NCBI GenBank assembly: GCA_004325065.1
Contig: PITI01000102.1
Span: 1 to 22,156 of the forward strand
Origin: Hamiltosporidium magnivora
Taxonomy: Eukaryota; Microsporidia; Dubosqiidae
Length of the DNA stretch: 22,156 nt
Direction: 5' to 3'
The notes beneath the pieces are model-generated. The model ran no database searches and had not been told where the DNA came from. It saw nothing but the letters and a program-made list of their open reading frames with translations. Position numbers and translations under genes: made by a program. Positions 1 through 10,824 of this stretch are shown here, piece after piece. The first letter of the stretch is position 1. Every line of letters begins with the position of its first letter.

Positions 1-349
1 TGTATGGATATATAGTGACCTAAGTAAAGTAAAATTTGTGATTTTAATAATTTTATATTACAAATAAATTAAACTTAAATTATATTTATTCGCGTGCCTA
101 TAAAAAAAATATTAATTTCACTTTTAGATAAGTGAAAAATTGATTTTAAATTATCTGATTTCGTTAGAATTTCCAGAAAGATAATTTCTAATACATTTAT
201 AATGTTAAACAGTTTTTCTTTGAAATAATTTAATCGTTTCGTTAATAAAAAAAATACTAATTTATTTTCATCGAAATTTAAAAATTTTACTGCTTCGGAA
301 TTTTTTGATAAATTAAAAAATTTAACGCTTTTAATGTTTTTTCAGACAA
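1..349. other. AT-rich intergenic DNA, no gene seen
   Basis: No reading frame of useful length and no recognisable RNA motif was seen. Base composition is typical of the AT-rich background of the window and changes abruptly at about 350, where the GC-richer rRNA-like island begins. Confidence 0.6.
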
Positions 350-1015
350 ATCTACAAACCGAAATACAAAAAAAGTGGTGTTAGTATCATTTTTTAAATT
401 TTTAGTAGGAAAAACTACACTACACCTTTGGTTGTTCTATGGGAGTTGTTATGTGGAGGATAAGTCTAAAAAATGTAGAAACTTTTTCTAAAAATTTATT
501 TGTAGGTTTTTACGTAACCAGATTGCAGATCGCAGCTGAACATGTAGGTAATTGGCATGTAAAAGTATGGAAATCTAGCGTTGTTCGCTCGGGTTAGAAG
601 ACTTAGCGCCTGGGAAATATGAAAATAAATTTATTTAAACCCGGGAGAGCTAAGATGCAGGTTAAACCTGTTGGGAAGACATTGCACTGTCTAGATAGAC
701 TCCATTTAAGTCTCTGAAATATATTTTAGTTAGAATTTTATGGGTTTAGAAAATGTAGAGTAAGTGGGAATGCTGCATAGTCTTAGGGCGGCTTAGGGAG
801 GCTTCGATCACACTCTATAAAACGAAATTTAACGAACTACGGATGACTGCCTCGTCAATTAATTAGGTTCTACACACCTGGTAGATGAAAGTCTTTGGGA
901 TGTAGGTATAGCAAAAGGTACTGATGGTGTGTTAAGGTAGCGGTTATTTTTGTTAAGCCTAGAACTGCGTTAATGTCTAGGGAATTAACCTAACTCTTGA
1001 TACTGTAAAATGATG
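350..1015 (+). pseudogene. decayed large-subunit rRNA segment (domains II-IV-like)
   Basis: This island is clearly richer in G and C than its surroundings and contains blocks that match, in the correct order, conserved eukaryotic LSU rRNA cores as I remember them. At 531-555 there is a block like the domain II CAGTTGAACATGGG core. At 658-700 a CAGGT...CTAG.TAGA block. At 747-778 a block like the domain III segment TAGAATAATGTAGATAAGGG. At 848-866 TGCCTCGTCA followed by TTAATTAG, which matches the domain IV sequence with one inserted base. At about 905-945 a TAGC-AAA...AAGG block. The normally invariant stretch just before TGCCTCGTC is broken, and the spacing between blocks is roughly half of normal, so this is more likely a decayed or deleted rDNA copy than a working gene. 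A very divergent functional rRNA is not excluded. Confidence 0.45.
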
Positions 1016-1842
1016 TCATACTTTCTAAATAAATTTATATCGATTAGTATACAAACTAATAATTACACAACTTATCTTGATTTTTTTTTGTACCAATCTT
1101 ATAATCAATATAAATGTTATGGTTTTTAATAGTATCTAAATACAGAATTATATCAATACAAAAGCTTGGGATTATTTTTTTTACAAAATGGTAATTAAAG
1201 CTATCTGCCAAATTTAAATATATTTTATAATTATATCTTGTTATTTCGTTTTAAAAATACCTGGGCTCATGGTCGTTGATTTCTATGCTACAAAAAATAA
1301 AAACTTGCCTCATGTATATTTGTGTGCCTCAAAGAAGGTTAAATAAGCTTAGAAAAATTCTATCTTATAATAACCCGCATTTTCATATGGAATGATATAA
1401 AATAGAAATATTTGTTATTAATATAAAATTAAGTTAATTTAGCGCATACTGAAATGTAAATTTTTTCTGATAATTCGAACGAAGTATTATTTGCTTGTTT
1501 GGTTGAAAATAATCTAAATAGGATTTAACTTGGTTTTAAATACACTATGTTATGTGTTTTCTTTCTGGTCATAATAAATTAGCGGAATATATCTTAAAGT
1601 AAATTAATAGTCTAAAAACTAAGCGTTTAATTCTTACATTTAAGTAAGAAGTTATATTAATTGAAATTTATAATGGCTGAACGATATAGATTTTCGGTTT
1701 AACTTACATATCTTTTTCTGTTTCTTTTTTTAAAAAATAGATAAACCAAAAGCCATGTTGATATAAAATCAATTAAAGTCCAAATTTTAAAGCTTTTTGA
1801 ATAACGTGAGTATCTTTGCTTACTTATTACAGTTTTTCTTTA
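1016..1842. other. AT-rich intergenic DNA, no gene seen
   Basis: All frames are closed by frequent stops. A slightly GC-richer patch near 1260-1330 shows nothing I recognise. Confidence 0.5.
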
Positions 1843-1965
1843 ACTTTCAGTGTCGAAGATGAACAGATATAGGTTTTCTTGTTGGTTCTTTTAAATGTTG
1901 TAACTCGGGATTATAGAAGACTGGCTTATAGATCCAGTGTGGTTTATATCCTATTAAAATGGTAG
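1843..1965 (-). repeat. dispersed repeat A, copy 1
   Basis: Read on the minus strand, this segment aligns over its whole length with 14425-14570 and 22011-22156. Shared blocks are CCATTTT, GGATATAAACCAC, a short hairpin, CTATAATCCCGAGTT and a terminal GTTCATC...GAC.CTGA. In this copy the hairpin is CTGG/CCAG (1921-1937), where copy 2 has TTAG/CTAA at the same place, so both arms changed together. The terminal GAGAGG loop is eroded to GAAAG here. The family may derive from the 3' part of LSU rRNA (see copy 3), but that link is weaker than the repeat alignment itself. Confidence 0.75.
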
Positions 1966-3023
1966 AAATAAATTTCAGACTATTTCTATATACTCATTAC
2001 CAAGCGGAAATTTTTTAATGTAGGTATCGACTTTCCACCCATATATCGTTGATTATTCATTTAAATAGACTTAAACTATGTTTTTTGTCTCTAAAGCAGT
2101 ATTTAGAAAAAAAAACTAATGTTTTGCTTTAAGATTGGGTCGTCTTGAAGTTATTTGAATATTTTCTAAGCGGGATTTTAGTCAATTAAAATATTCTTAT
2201 AAAATTTCGCAATAGATTTACAAAAATCAGCTTGAAATGAAAAGGCTATAAATCAGCTATGAAGGATACGTGGTACCGAGACATTGCTCTGTTATTAGAT
2301 GAAACATATGTTTAGATATCTAGTGATACTAAAAATATGGCACAGAAAACCCAAAGTATATCTTTTTAACAAGTAAAATGAAAACCAATATCAAAAGTCT
2401 AAAGACTTTGTCAAATTAATTGAAGAAATCGGCTTAATGCAATTTATTTACATGTGATATCGTCGATCAACTATCATTTAGAAATACTATAATTAGAACT
2501 GGCCGAGTTTTGTATAATTAAATGATCCTTGCTTTCGGTTTTTCTAAAGAATATGTAAATATTTATCTGAAATCTTTTTAGACTCTGCAAAAACCAAATA
2601 AAAAAATTTTAAAAGCTTTCTTGGTGCTAAATGCGAAACGTTCTTATATTTGCACATTTTCTTTTTTTCGGAAAAAGTAAAAAAATCACAATTAAAAGAG
2701 AAACTATTATGAATTTGAAACTACTTATTGAACCTATCTTGCATTAATAAAACTTTTCCCGGTAAAATATATGGTGGAAACAAAGAGTACAAAAAAAACT
2801 GCGATTGCTCAGTTTGAAAATTTATAAAAGAAATAGAAAGTCGAAATCAATGAGTAAATCCATATAATAAAAGAAATGATGAGTTAATACGTGTTGTATA
2901 CTCCTTAATGAAGTGACAGAAAGTGAAAAGTTGGTAACAAAATGAAACCATCTTGTGATGATATATTTAGAATAAATTAAATTTTGGTTTTATAAAAAAA
3001 TTTATACATTGTAATAAGTCTCC
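1966..3023. other. intergenic DNA, no gene seen
   Basis: Frames are closed by stops every few codons. Composition is slightly less AT-biased than the extreme AT tracts elsewhere in the window, which could mean old coding or mobile sequence, but no family could be recognised. Confidence 0.4.
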
Positions 3024-3386
3024 TAAAAATGTAAAGCATTGAGCAAGTATGCGTTGGAAATTGCTTGGATAGGCTACAAGAAACGTTTGAATGAAGCTTT
3101 TGATGCCTACACTTGCTTTCTCTAGAAATACATAATGCGAATGTAACAACAAATTAAAAGTCATACGGTTTATAGAATTCTTGAAAACAAATATGCCAAA
3201 ATAATGTAACTACCGAATATAACCAGGTGTCATAACAAGGAATAATAAACCTGATATATATTTTTAGCCAAGCGTAAAAATATTTATGCGCCCATTACGT
3301 AGGAATTCGTTCCCAACATTCACTTCAAATATTTGAAAGTTAATAGTATAAAATATGGCGCCTTGGCCAACGAATTAGATCGAATT
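3024..3386 (+). pseudogene. possible decayed protein-coding relic
   Basis: One plus-strand frame contains two protein-like runs separated by several stops: a run of about 32 codons at 3027-3122 with the sense of a helical segment (includes ALEIAWIGYKKRLNEAFDAY) and another of about 27 codons at 3303-3383 (includes FKYLKVNSIKYGALANELD). Both are in the same frame and have a balanced residue composition unlike the Asn/Lys/Ile/Phe noise of random AT-rich DNA. This suggests an eroded gene or mobile-element reading frame. I could not assign a family, and chance cannot be ruled out. Confidence 0.25.
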
Positions 3387-4734
3387 TAAAATTGTAGGGT
3401 CACGACAATTCTCTATGTGATAGATATTCTGAGGGTGTTGTACAAAATATCAAAAAACATACCTTAAAATACTTCAAGCGCAAATTAATGAAGAGGAATA
3501 CATTTTTTGACAGTACTAGTGAACAAATTCAAACCGATTCTCATTATTCGACGAAGATTACTTGTGTTGTAAGCATGCTGAAGAGAGCATCAAAGTGCGT
3601 ATAATAAGTCCCCGAAATACACGAAGAACCAATACTTACTATTAAATAAGAAAGTGAGAAAGAGGTGATTCAAAAATTAAAATAAAATTATTTACTTCTT
3701 ATTTTTTATGATCTAGCGACACCAGAGGAATCAAAAATGTACGTAATTTAAGAATTGGTTTTTAAAGAATAAGAAAATATATTGATTGGAAGACATGATA
3801 GAAAATATAAAGGAAAAATGTTTTACACTTTATTTTATAAATAAATATTTTGCTTTAAAAAAAAATATAGGTGTGACTTCCAAAAGATTAAAAATAAGTT
3901 TGGATCTAATTTTTGATTTGAATTTTGAAAACCAAATTGAAAAAACAATATATTATTTCATTCTTAAAAGTATTTATAAATTTTATTTGTACTAAAAAAA
4001 GAATATTTATTTGTCCAAAGTCAAGGTTTATTTTTTTATTGAGCATATTTTCTCATAGAAATTGTATGTAATTTCATAATTTTTTAAGATGTTTTAGGAA
4101 TTCCTCTGTTATAACTTCGATGAGTAAATATGACACCAGAAAAAAATATGATAGACGAAGTTTTTACAGTGTCTTAATGTCGAGATATGAACACAAATGT
4201 TCGTACTTTTCAAATTCACAAATCAAATTTTTATAGAAAATATACATGCCAGTAGTAGACTTTATCATTATTTTAGGTAAATTTATATAAATTCATAATT
4301 AATATGCTTTACTGATGTATCATATTTCATCACCTAGAAATTCAAACATAATCTATATTGCTTTAAAATACAAATAACCTGCATATTTGCTAAAGAAGGT
4401 CATAAAATTCATTTATATAGTTAACTCAGTATACATTGAAAACTGAATAGTATGATTAGCTTATATTTGTTTATCGGAAATTCAAAATATGTAATCAAAG
4501 TAGACCGTCGAAAAACTCTGAGAAATATCATCGAAGTTTTTACAAAAATAAATTCAAACTAGAAATTTCTTCAATAAATTTCCTGTAAATCCTGTTACTA
4601 CTAATAATTTATATTGAAATGAATAAAAAAAAATGTAATTTTTAAAGCGAATTCAAAACAAAAAAAACCATTGATTACATGGTGTGTATTCAGAAATTAT
4701 TGAAGACATATTCACTTTATTTAATATCTTTTAT
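3387..4734. other. AT-rich intergenic DNA, no convincing gene
   Basis: The only open frame of note is 3795-3995 (+, 66 codons from its first ATG). It has low-complexity Lys/Ile/Phe/Tyr-rich composition and no CCC motif upstream, so it is not annotated as a gene. AATAAA sites just downstream of the minus-strand gene (about 4720-4735, read on the minus strand) could serve its 3' end. Confidence 0.5.
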
Positions 4735-5340
4735 TTAAACTTCTGTTTTTTGTTCTGTTTTATTTTCTTCCTTGGGTTGATCTCTTACAATCTTTTCTCC
4801 TTCATTATCATATTCCTCGGAATCTATTCTTTTGAATAGTAAAGCTATGTAATAGACGAATAGAAAATCTAGTAAAATAACCATCATCATATAAAAATAC
4901 GCCAAAAGCCGAACATACAGAGCGCCAAAAGCGATAACCAACATTGATAAAATAATAAGTACCGCTTTTATAGTCTTAGACAGTATAATAAATTTGAAAA
5001 GAAATGGCATTTTGAGATATACAGCTATTACATCTAAAACTACTGGAATTAATCCGCCAAACAAAAAAAGATATTTCAAAAATTTCGTAACATATTTGAA
5101 TTTGCTTGCTTTGTTTGTATCTTCAACAATAAATATGTATATCGGTATTGTTGCGATAAAATTTATCCATGCATTTGCTTTAATAATATTTATAAACTTT
5201 ACTTTTTCAAATGATGTTGGTATTTTTTTACCATAACTTGATTTTTCTACTTTTTCTACTGTTCCATGTACTTTTTGTTCTGCTTCTGCAGCTTTTGCAG
5301 CTGCTGTTTCTTTATATTTATCCGTTTTGTTCTCCGACAT
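4735..5340 (-). CDS. small polytopic membrane protein, function unknown
   Basis: This 201-residue protein begins with about 48 hydrophilic residues rich in Lys, Glu and Ala (a short Ala-rich helix at 12-21). A hydrophobic core follows with about four predicted membrane spans: roughly 57-73, 88-108, 124-145 and 148-168, and a marginal extra hydrophobic stretch near 112-120. The C-terminal 30 residues are acidic and Lys/Glu-rich, so both tails look soluble and probably lie on the same side of the membrane. No signal peptide or catalytic motif is visible. The ATG is supported by a CCC triplet 8 bases upstream on the coding strand. The frame is closed shortly before AATAAA sites. The shape resembles small ER or endomembrane shaping proteins, but I do not recognise a family. 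It is a convincing gene because of the clean frame, the motif and the membrane pattern. Confidence 0.85.
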   Translation of the reverse strand: MSENKTDKYKETAAAKAAEAEQKVHGTVEKVEKSSYGKKIPTSFEKVKFINIIKANAWINFIATIPIYIFIVEDTNKASKFKYVTKFLKYLFLFGGLIPVVLDVIAVYLKMPFLFKFIILSKTIKAVLIILSMLVIAFGALYVRLLAYFYMMMVILLDFLFVYYIALLFKRIDSEEYDNEGEKIVRDQPKEENKTEQKTEV

Positions 5341-5348
5341 ATTTTTCT

Positions 5349-5351
5349 GGG
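5349..5351 (-). promoter_or_regulatory. CCC promoter-proximal motif of the membrane-protein gene
   Basis: On the minus strand an A-rich run leads into CCC and then the ATG 8 bases later. This is the CCC-type signal placed just upstream of the start in many microsporidian genes, and it supports the chosen start codon. Confidence 0.65.
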
Positions 5352-6482
5352 TTTTTTTTCTATTTATTAATATATATTCCGTTCATTGGTTCGTTCCTTG
5401 ATTAGATAAAATTCGTAAATACAATTGGTTATTTATTTCTCCTTTATTCTTAACAAATGGTACTTCTAATATTAACAGTATTCATCTCCTTTAATAATAT
5501 TCTATTTATGGTTAATCGAAAAAATATATATTGAACTTTAAAATTTATTTATTTAAATAAAATTCACTTTCTGTATGAAAAAATATAAACGGTAAAAGAA
5601 AAAATGAAAAATAAAGGTTTTCATTTAATATTTTTTCCTCGTTCATTTCAAATATCTCAAAAACGTATTTTTATAACAATGAAGAATATTTTAGTTTTTC
5701 TTATCAGGTTTATATTCCCTTAAAAATTTTGTTATTAGATATATTCACTTTTAAGCAAAAATTTCTATTTTATATTTTGATGTTCTTGAATATAAAAATT
5801 AATATTAAGTTAAATTTTCTGATCATATTTGCTTGTAGCGCTTTATAGTAATATATAATTACCATTAACTTTATAATTATCACGATTAAATTAGATTGAC
5901 ATTTCTTATTATAGAAAATAAAAGAAGAACTACTATCTCTATTTGCTTTTTTAATAAGTAATTTTAGGAATAAATCGAGATAAGATTAAGATGCAAAAAG
6001 TGAAGCTTTTGGATAAGATTTGGCAGTATTTATTCATAACTGAAAATCGCGGAATTTATTGATCAGAATAAAATACAGATCGAATAAATTTCAAATTACA
6101 GGTGTAAAATGGAAAAGTTTATCGATATATTTTAATTATCAAAAATATATTGAAAATTAATTAAATAAATTGTCTATTTAAATAAAATATGTATATATAG
6201 GTTTTTTTTGAATCAAAATTAGAATTTGACTTTTTATTTTACTTTCGACTTTAATTACAATAAAAGAGTTATAAACAATGTAAATATCCCAAATCTAGTA
6301 ATATAGTAATATTGGCACCGTTTTAACTTTAAACGATAAGTAATGTTTCATCTGAAAGTAATTATTGTTTGACATAATTAAATGAACTACAGAATAATTA
6401 ATATTTTTATGTATAAAAAACTGAAATTTATGAATGTTTAATTCAATAAATTGAAAATTGAATAACTTTATTTATATAACTA
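5352..6482. other. AT-rich spacer between two minus-strand genes
   Basis: No reading frame or RNA motif was recognised. Its left end must hold the promoter of the membrane-protein gene and its right end the 3' end of the PUF gene (AATAAA on the minus strand near 6463-6475). Confidence 0.55.
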
Positions 6483-8000
6483 TTAGCTTTTACTTCCTTT
6501 TACTCCTGTAAAATTACTCATAACTAATTCCATCATTGTTGAATCTATATTTGGTGTGGTTTCGAGTCTTTTTTTTATTTCGTCTAAATAATCATCAAAG
6601 AATTCTGAACATCGACGAAATACACGAATTCCGAGTTCATTAGAACATAAATCTGTTAAGTTTGACAGAAAAAGATTTAAAACAAACCTGGGTTGAAATC
6701 TTAAGATTTTTTGTATGGAATAATTACCGATTGGGTGTTTCAATAATCGATAACCGTTGGCTCCGATATATTTAACGATACTAGTTTGTAAATCTTTAGA
6801 TTCAGCAAGCGAAATTATTATTTGTACAACGTATGCTCCGTATTTTGTAGCAGAAATGGGGCCAATGTCATAACCAAGCTGATTAACGACAAGAAATATC
6901 TGTTCTTGTGTGAGTGTCTTTAATATGGTTTGCATTATTATGTTTGTGTGCATTCCAACAGCTACTTCCTTTGTATTTATAAAGATGAAATCTAATATAC
7001 CAAGACTTGCAAGGGATTGCATTCTTTTGACTTCGTTGATTGAAAAAAATTTAGACATTTTTGTAAAATATGATACCTTCTCTTCAAACGTCGAGTTTTC
7101 GGATAAATTATCTAGTGGTAAGCATTCTTCAGAATCATCTTCGGGCATTTCAATGGATTCAACATCCATCAATACACTTAAATTAGAAAGCGTAATTTTC
7201 TCAGCTTCATTTTGTGACTGTAAATTTCTCCATGGTTCATAGAATACTCTGGTAGATTCGAAATCTTCTGGAGAAAATATTCTTTTTGTGTCAATTAAGG
7301 AGGAAAATGAAATCGGGACAACGCCATAATATTGTGAGTAAAAATTTATTGCATCTGGAATATTCCAAAAATGAACGTAGATAGAAGAAAATATTTTTTC
7401 ATATTTTTTTACACGTTTGTCGTTGTCCAAACATAATTTTAAAAATGGTTCCGTAAAAATTGACTCTGTAACTGAATAGTCTGATGCGTCTGGTGTTGCT
7501 CCGAATGTAATCCTGCGAGATTTCATTTCTTCTTGGTCTAGTATTGTAGATTGTATGTCATTTTTTGAATTAAAGAGATAAGATATGTTTGTTTTACATT
7601 TTAAATTTTCATTGGTGGAATTTTTAAGTTCGGGAAAATCCGAGAATTCTACTTTTTCTTCTGTTGTATGTTTTAATTGTCTTTCAGTATCGTTATTGCT
7701 TTTTTTGCTCCAAACATCCCCATAGCTTGGAGATCTATATTTAAGTATACAATTTTTCATAAGTTTACTTATTTCTTTAGATACAGATATTCTTAATGGA
7801 TCATTTAAACTCGGACTCTTCGAATCTTTAACTTGTTTTTTAAACTTACCACGAGATTTTGTTACCATAGAATTGTTCGCGACGAATTTAAATGGTCTGT
7901 TCATTTCAAATGTATTGTCCTCTCCATTTTCTATCGAAATCATTAATATATTTGTTGGTTTTTCGATTACACTATGTTTTTTTTCCATATATGGCAACAT
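6483..8000 (-). CDS. PUF/Pumilio-repeat RNA-binding protein (Jsn1/Puf1-like shape)
   Basis: The frame extends two codons upstream to a TTG, but the first ATG is at 8000 (505 aa); another in-frame ATG lies at 7988. Numbering from the TTG, residues 1-160 are polar and probably disordered, and residues 160-260 form an unassigned folded-looking region. From about 310 to 480 there is a run of helical repeats with PUF signatures: HTNIIMQTIL (353-362), KYGAYVVQIII (388-398), HPIGNYSIQKIL (424-435) and ELGIRVFRRC (457-466). These carry the usual small-x-aromatic-x-x-Gln/Cys spacing of the RNA-contacting helix, and GNYSIQ is closest to canonical. PUF proteins bind 3' UTR elements and control mRNA stability or location. 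Only about four to five repeats are visible, against eight in canonical members, which fits divergent or degenerate PUF proteins. No CCC motif precedes either ATG, unlike the other genes here. The protein family is fairly secure, the subfamily is not. Confidence 0.85.
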   Translation of the reverse strand: MLPYMEKKHSVIEKPTNILMISIENGEDNTFEMNRPFKFVANNSMVTKSRGKFKKQVKDSKSPSLNDPLRISVSKEISKLMKNCILKYRSPSYGDVWSKKSNNDTERQLKHTTEEKVEFSDFPELKNSTNENLKCKTNISYLFNSKNDIQSTILDQEEMKSRRITFGATPDASDYSVTESIFTEPFLKLCLDNDKRVKKYEKIFSSIYVHFWNIPDAINFYSQYYGVVPISFSSLIDTKRIFSPEDFESTRVFYEPWRNLQSQNEAEKITLSNLSVLMDVESIEMPEDDSEECLPLDNLSENSTFEEKVSYFTKMSKFFSINEVKRMQSLASLGILDFIFINTKEVAVGMHTNIIMQTILKTLTQEQIFLVVNQLGYDIGPISATKYGAYVVQIIISLAESKDLQTSIVKYIGANGYRLLKHPIGNYSIQKILRFQPRFVLNLFLSNLTDLCSNELGIRVFRRCSEFFDDYLDEIKKRLETTPNIDSTMMELVMSNFTGVKGSKS

Positions 8001-8494
8001 TTTCAATTTTAATAAAGTTTCTAAACTCCTTTATAATGTATAACTGTAATTTATAAAACCAATCAATTTCGAACTAATTAATTAATTGGTTCCAAAATTT
8101 TTGTTTCGGATTAAATAATTGTCGATTTTTGATTTCTTTTATTAGTCATATATAAACGGATCAATGAAAAACATGATATATAAGAAACAATTCTGGTTGA
8201 TTACAGATATTTATAGATTAAATTAATTGATTTGTTTAAATGAATTATTCATAGTCATACGAATATACAAATATAATATGTATAGCGCTAGATATTCTGT
8301 GACATTTATATCATAACTTTATCAATTTATTGTATATCTATTTATAACATCATTACATGTTTTACTTACATCACACGATAATGAAAAAAATATTTTCCCT
8401 CTATTTTCCCACTCAAGATTTTACAGATTTATTAAAACATCTTTAATATTATACCAAGAAGTTTCTAATTTATATCTTTCTAAAAAAAAACATT
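8001..8494. other. AT-rich spacer upstream of the PUF gene
   Basis: It should hold the PUF gene promoter. The usual CCC triplet is absent next to the start. No gene or RNA was recognised. Confidence 0.5.
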
Positions 8495-8535
8495 TTTAGC
8501 ACCGAGAGGTACAAGAGGACTGGAATAAGTAGGTA
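8495..8535 (+). repeat. fragment of repeat A (terminal loop only)
   Basis: The segment carries CACCGAGAGGTACAAGAGGA followed by CTGGAATAAG. This corresponds to the last about 30 bases of repeat A (compare 14545-14570 and 22127-22150). The rest of the unit is not visible to its left, so this looks like a truncated copy retaining only the 3' end. Confidence 0.5.
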
Positions 8536-9022
8536 AGTTTCTTAAAAACATATTTTTGTTAATTAAATTTATAATTACAAATATTTTTATTAAGTTCTAT
8601 TTAATATATCATATTTATTCTATAAAATAATTAATTTAGATACTTAAAATAAATACCAATAATATATTTCTTGTACATCGTTTGGTAAAAACCATCTTAT
8701 TTTTTCTAAAAAAAGATTTTTATGTTACTTTGTATTGTAATATCAAATACAAAAGAATCTTTTATAAAATTAGTAGATTTTAATTAAAAATATATTTTTT
8801 AAAAAAAATCTCTTGCTTTTTAATATATTTGACTACCTTTTACTTAAATTTGCATGTATTCTGTTTTGTTTACACAATTTATTTTTATTATATTCGAATA
8901 TCTTTTAAATGATTTTTCGTTTTGCAATAAAATCGCTTTTTATTGCTTCTTTTATTAAGATTCATTTATTTTAACTTATACTCAAAATATATTACTTATT
9001 TACACAGTTCACTCTTTTTTTA
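8536..9022. other. AT-rich intergenic DNA, no gene seen
   Basis: Extremely AT-rich with long T and A runs. No frame, motif or RNA was recognised. Confidence 0.5.
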
Positions 9023-9187
9023 CCTCGCAGTGATTCTAAAAAAATTGAAACCAACATATTCAGTCGCAAGTCAATGTTCTAGATTCTCTTGCAGAATTTC
9101 TTTTTCATGTAAAATTGGTCTTTTGGATCAACTAATTTCAACATTCACAGGTTCTTCTGTTTTTCCCGCCAAAATTCTTATTTTAAA
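9023..9187 (-). pseudogene. possible short decayed reading frame
   Basis: One minus-strand frame reads about 55 codons of protein-like sequence broken by only two TGA stops. It includes ILAGKTEEPVNVEIS, then KRPILHEKEILQENLEH, then ATEYVGFNFFRITA. The residue balance (Glu, Gly, Pro, Val) differs from AT-rich noise. The opposite-strand frame over the same bases is open but looks like its shadow. Possibly a fragment of a mobile-element or other eroded gene; no family was recognised. Confidence 0.25.
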
Positions 9188-10817
9188 CTAACATAGTTCA
9201 TTGATTTCTAATAAGTTCTTTATTTGTCCCTTTTTTTGGTTTAATCGGTTGCAACCCAAAATATAGAATCTGCTCATGGATCGGTGAGGTTTGTATTCCA
9301 CAAAAATGTCAAAAATATTTTCCCACCAATTTCACACACTCATTGTTAAGAAGATAGTTTTAAATCGTGTTTCTCTCTTCACCTCAAATGTATGTAATGA
9401 ATTAAAATAGTTAATTATTACTTTATTTGGAAATTTTTTGTAGATATAAATAATTTGTTTCTTAAACATCAAAGAATAATTGAAGTATTATTATTAACAT
9501 CTTTTTTATTTATTAATGTTTGGGAGAAAAATAATTCTAGAAATTTGGTGTATCTTTACATTGCAATAATTTTTGATTATAAATAAATGAATTATGAATC
9601 TAATAGAAGAAAACTTATTAGAAAACATTATAAATGATACAAATAATTTCTGTTAGGAGAAGACAAATGGATAGTAAAAATACATTAAATTTAGTGTCAG
9701 AAATCAGAAAGGTTTTTATATTTGTAATTAAATAAAAATAGGAAAGCTATAGATGATTATTTACTTGATTTGAATATATTTAATGAACAAGGAAGAAGTC
9801 AAAAAATTAAAACGAGGCAATTTTCTGCGATATTATAATTGATACAAAGAATAGTAGTAAAGTTATTATTACCATTCTAAATAAATTTGATTGGAATTGC
9901 GATATATGATCTTTAAAATTGTATGACAGACCTATTCATTGCAATAATTTATTGTTTGGTATAATCTAGTTTGATAGGATTTAATTTAGATATCTACAAT
10001 ATATTACGTATTTTTAATTTAAATTATTTGTAGATATTAATTAAACGCCTCAGACAAAGTCAAGTTTTAAATTTTCAAATAAAACAAGTATCTTTGCTTA
10101 GACTTAAGAAATGCGTATAGAAACGTATAAAGTAACTTTGAAAAATTCTTTTCTGATTTTTGAATCTAAAATATAAACAAATTTTATTGGTAACTAAAAA
10201 TCTATTAATTCTTATTTAAAGATTTATTCAGAAATAAATTTTTATGATATAAGATAGAATAATATTGTGAGTAAATATTTAAAAAAGTTACCTTAAAAAT
10301 CTTTAACTTGCCAGAATATACTCTATCGATACTATCAAAAAAAACAAATAAATAAATTTCATTGCTTTAGTAAAGAATATTGGCTTTAAATTTTATTGCT
10401 GATTAGTATATAGAGATGAAAATCGATGGTTATGTTATAGATTTTAAACAAATGGATTCATCCTGTAATATAAAGCAAAAGATTAATTAAGAAAGTATAC
10501 ATGTGACTATTTATTTAAAGGCATATTTATTTGGCCTAAAATTTTAAATTGATCGATTTTTATAGTAAAAAAGAGGCAATCCACACAAATAATATTAAAA
10601 AGATAATACATGTCGTATAAATATTTTGTAAAATATTGTGTTTCAATATGTCGCATAGATATGTCGTATGGGCATGAAAAAGATCTAATTGTAACTTTGT
10701 AAATTCAATATCAAGTAAATAGATATTACATGTGTTTAAAAGACCATGTGAATGAAAATTTATTGAATTTTAAACTTAATCGATTTATTATAGAATATAT
10801 ATTTTCGATTTTTAAAA
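9188..10817. other. long AT-rich intergenic stretch, no gene seen
   Basis: All frames are densely stopped. The left edge (9230-9340) is a little GC-richer and may extend the decayed segment at 9023-9187. Nothing else could be recognised. Confidence 0.5.
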
Positions 10818-10821
10818 CCCC
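10818..10821 (+). promoter_or_regulatory. CCC motif before the 300-aa gene
   Basis: CCCC followed by AAA and the ATG at 10825, the closest spacing in the window. It supports the start codon of the downstream gene. Confidence 0.7.
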
Positions 10822-10824
10822 AAA

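Noticed and set aside
931..940. Exact TTAAGGTAGC, the universally conserved LSU domain IV decamer
   Set aside because: It lies after, not before, the TGCCTCGTCA block, so by position it aligns better with the later GCCAAGGGAACGGG segment; probably coincidence rather than proof of a scrambled rRNA.
2967..3164. 65-codon minus-strand frame
   Set aside because: Overlaps, on the other strand, the more protein-like decayed frame at 3024-3386; no motif and no start signal.
3795..3995. 66-codon plus-strand open frame
   Set aside because: Lys/Ile/Phe/Tyr-rich low-complexity product, no CCC motif upstream, first codon of the open frame is TTG; looks like chance opening in A-rich DNA.
4994..5405. Two plus-strand hydrophobic frames
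   Set aside because: Antisense shadows of the four-span membrane-protein gene.
6910..7242. 110-codon plus-strand frame
   Set aside because: Lies inside the PUF gene on the opposite strand; shadow of that coding sequence.
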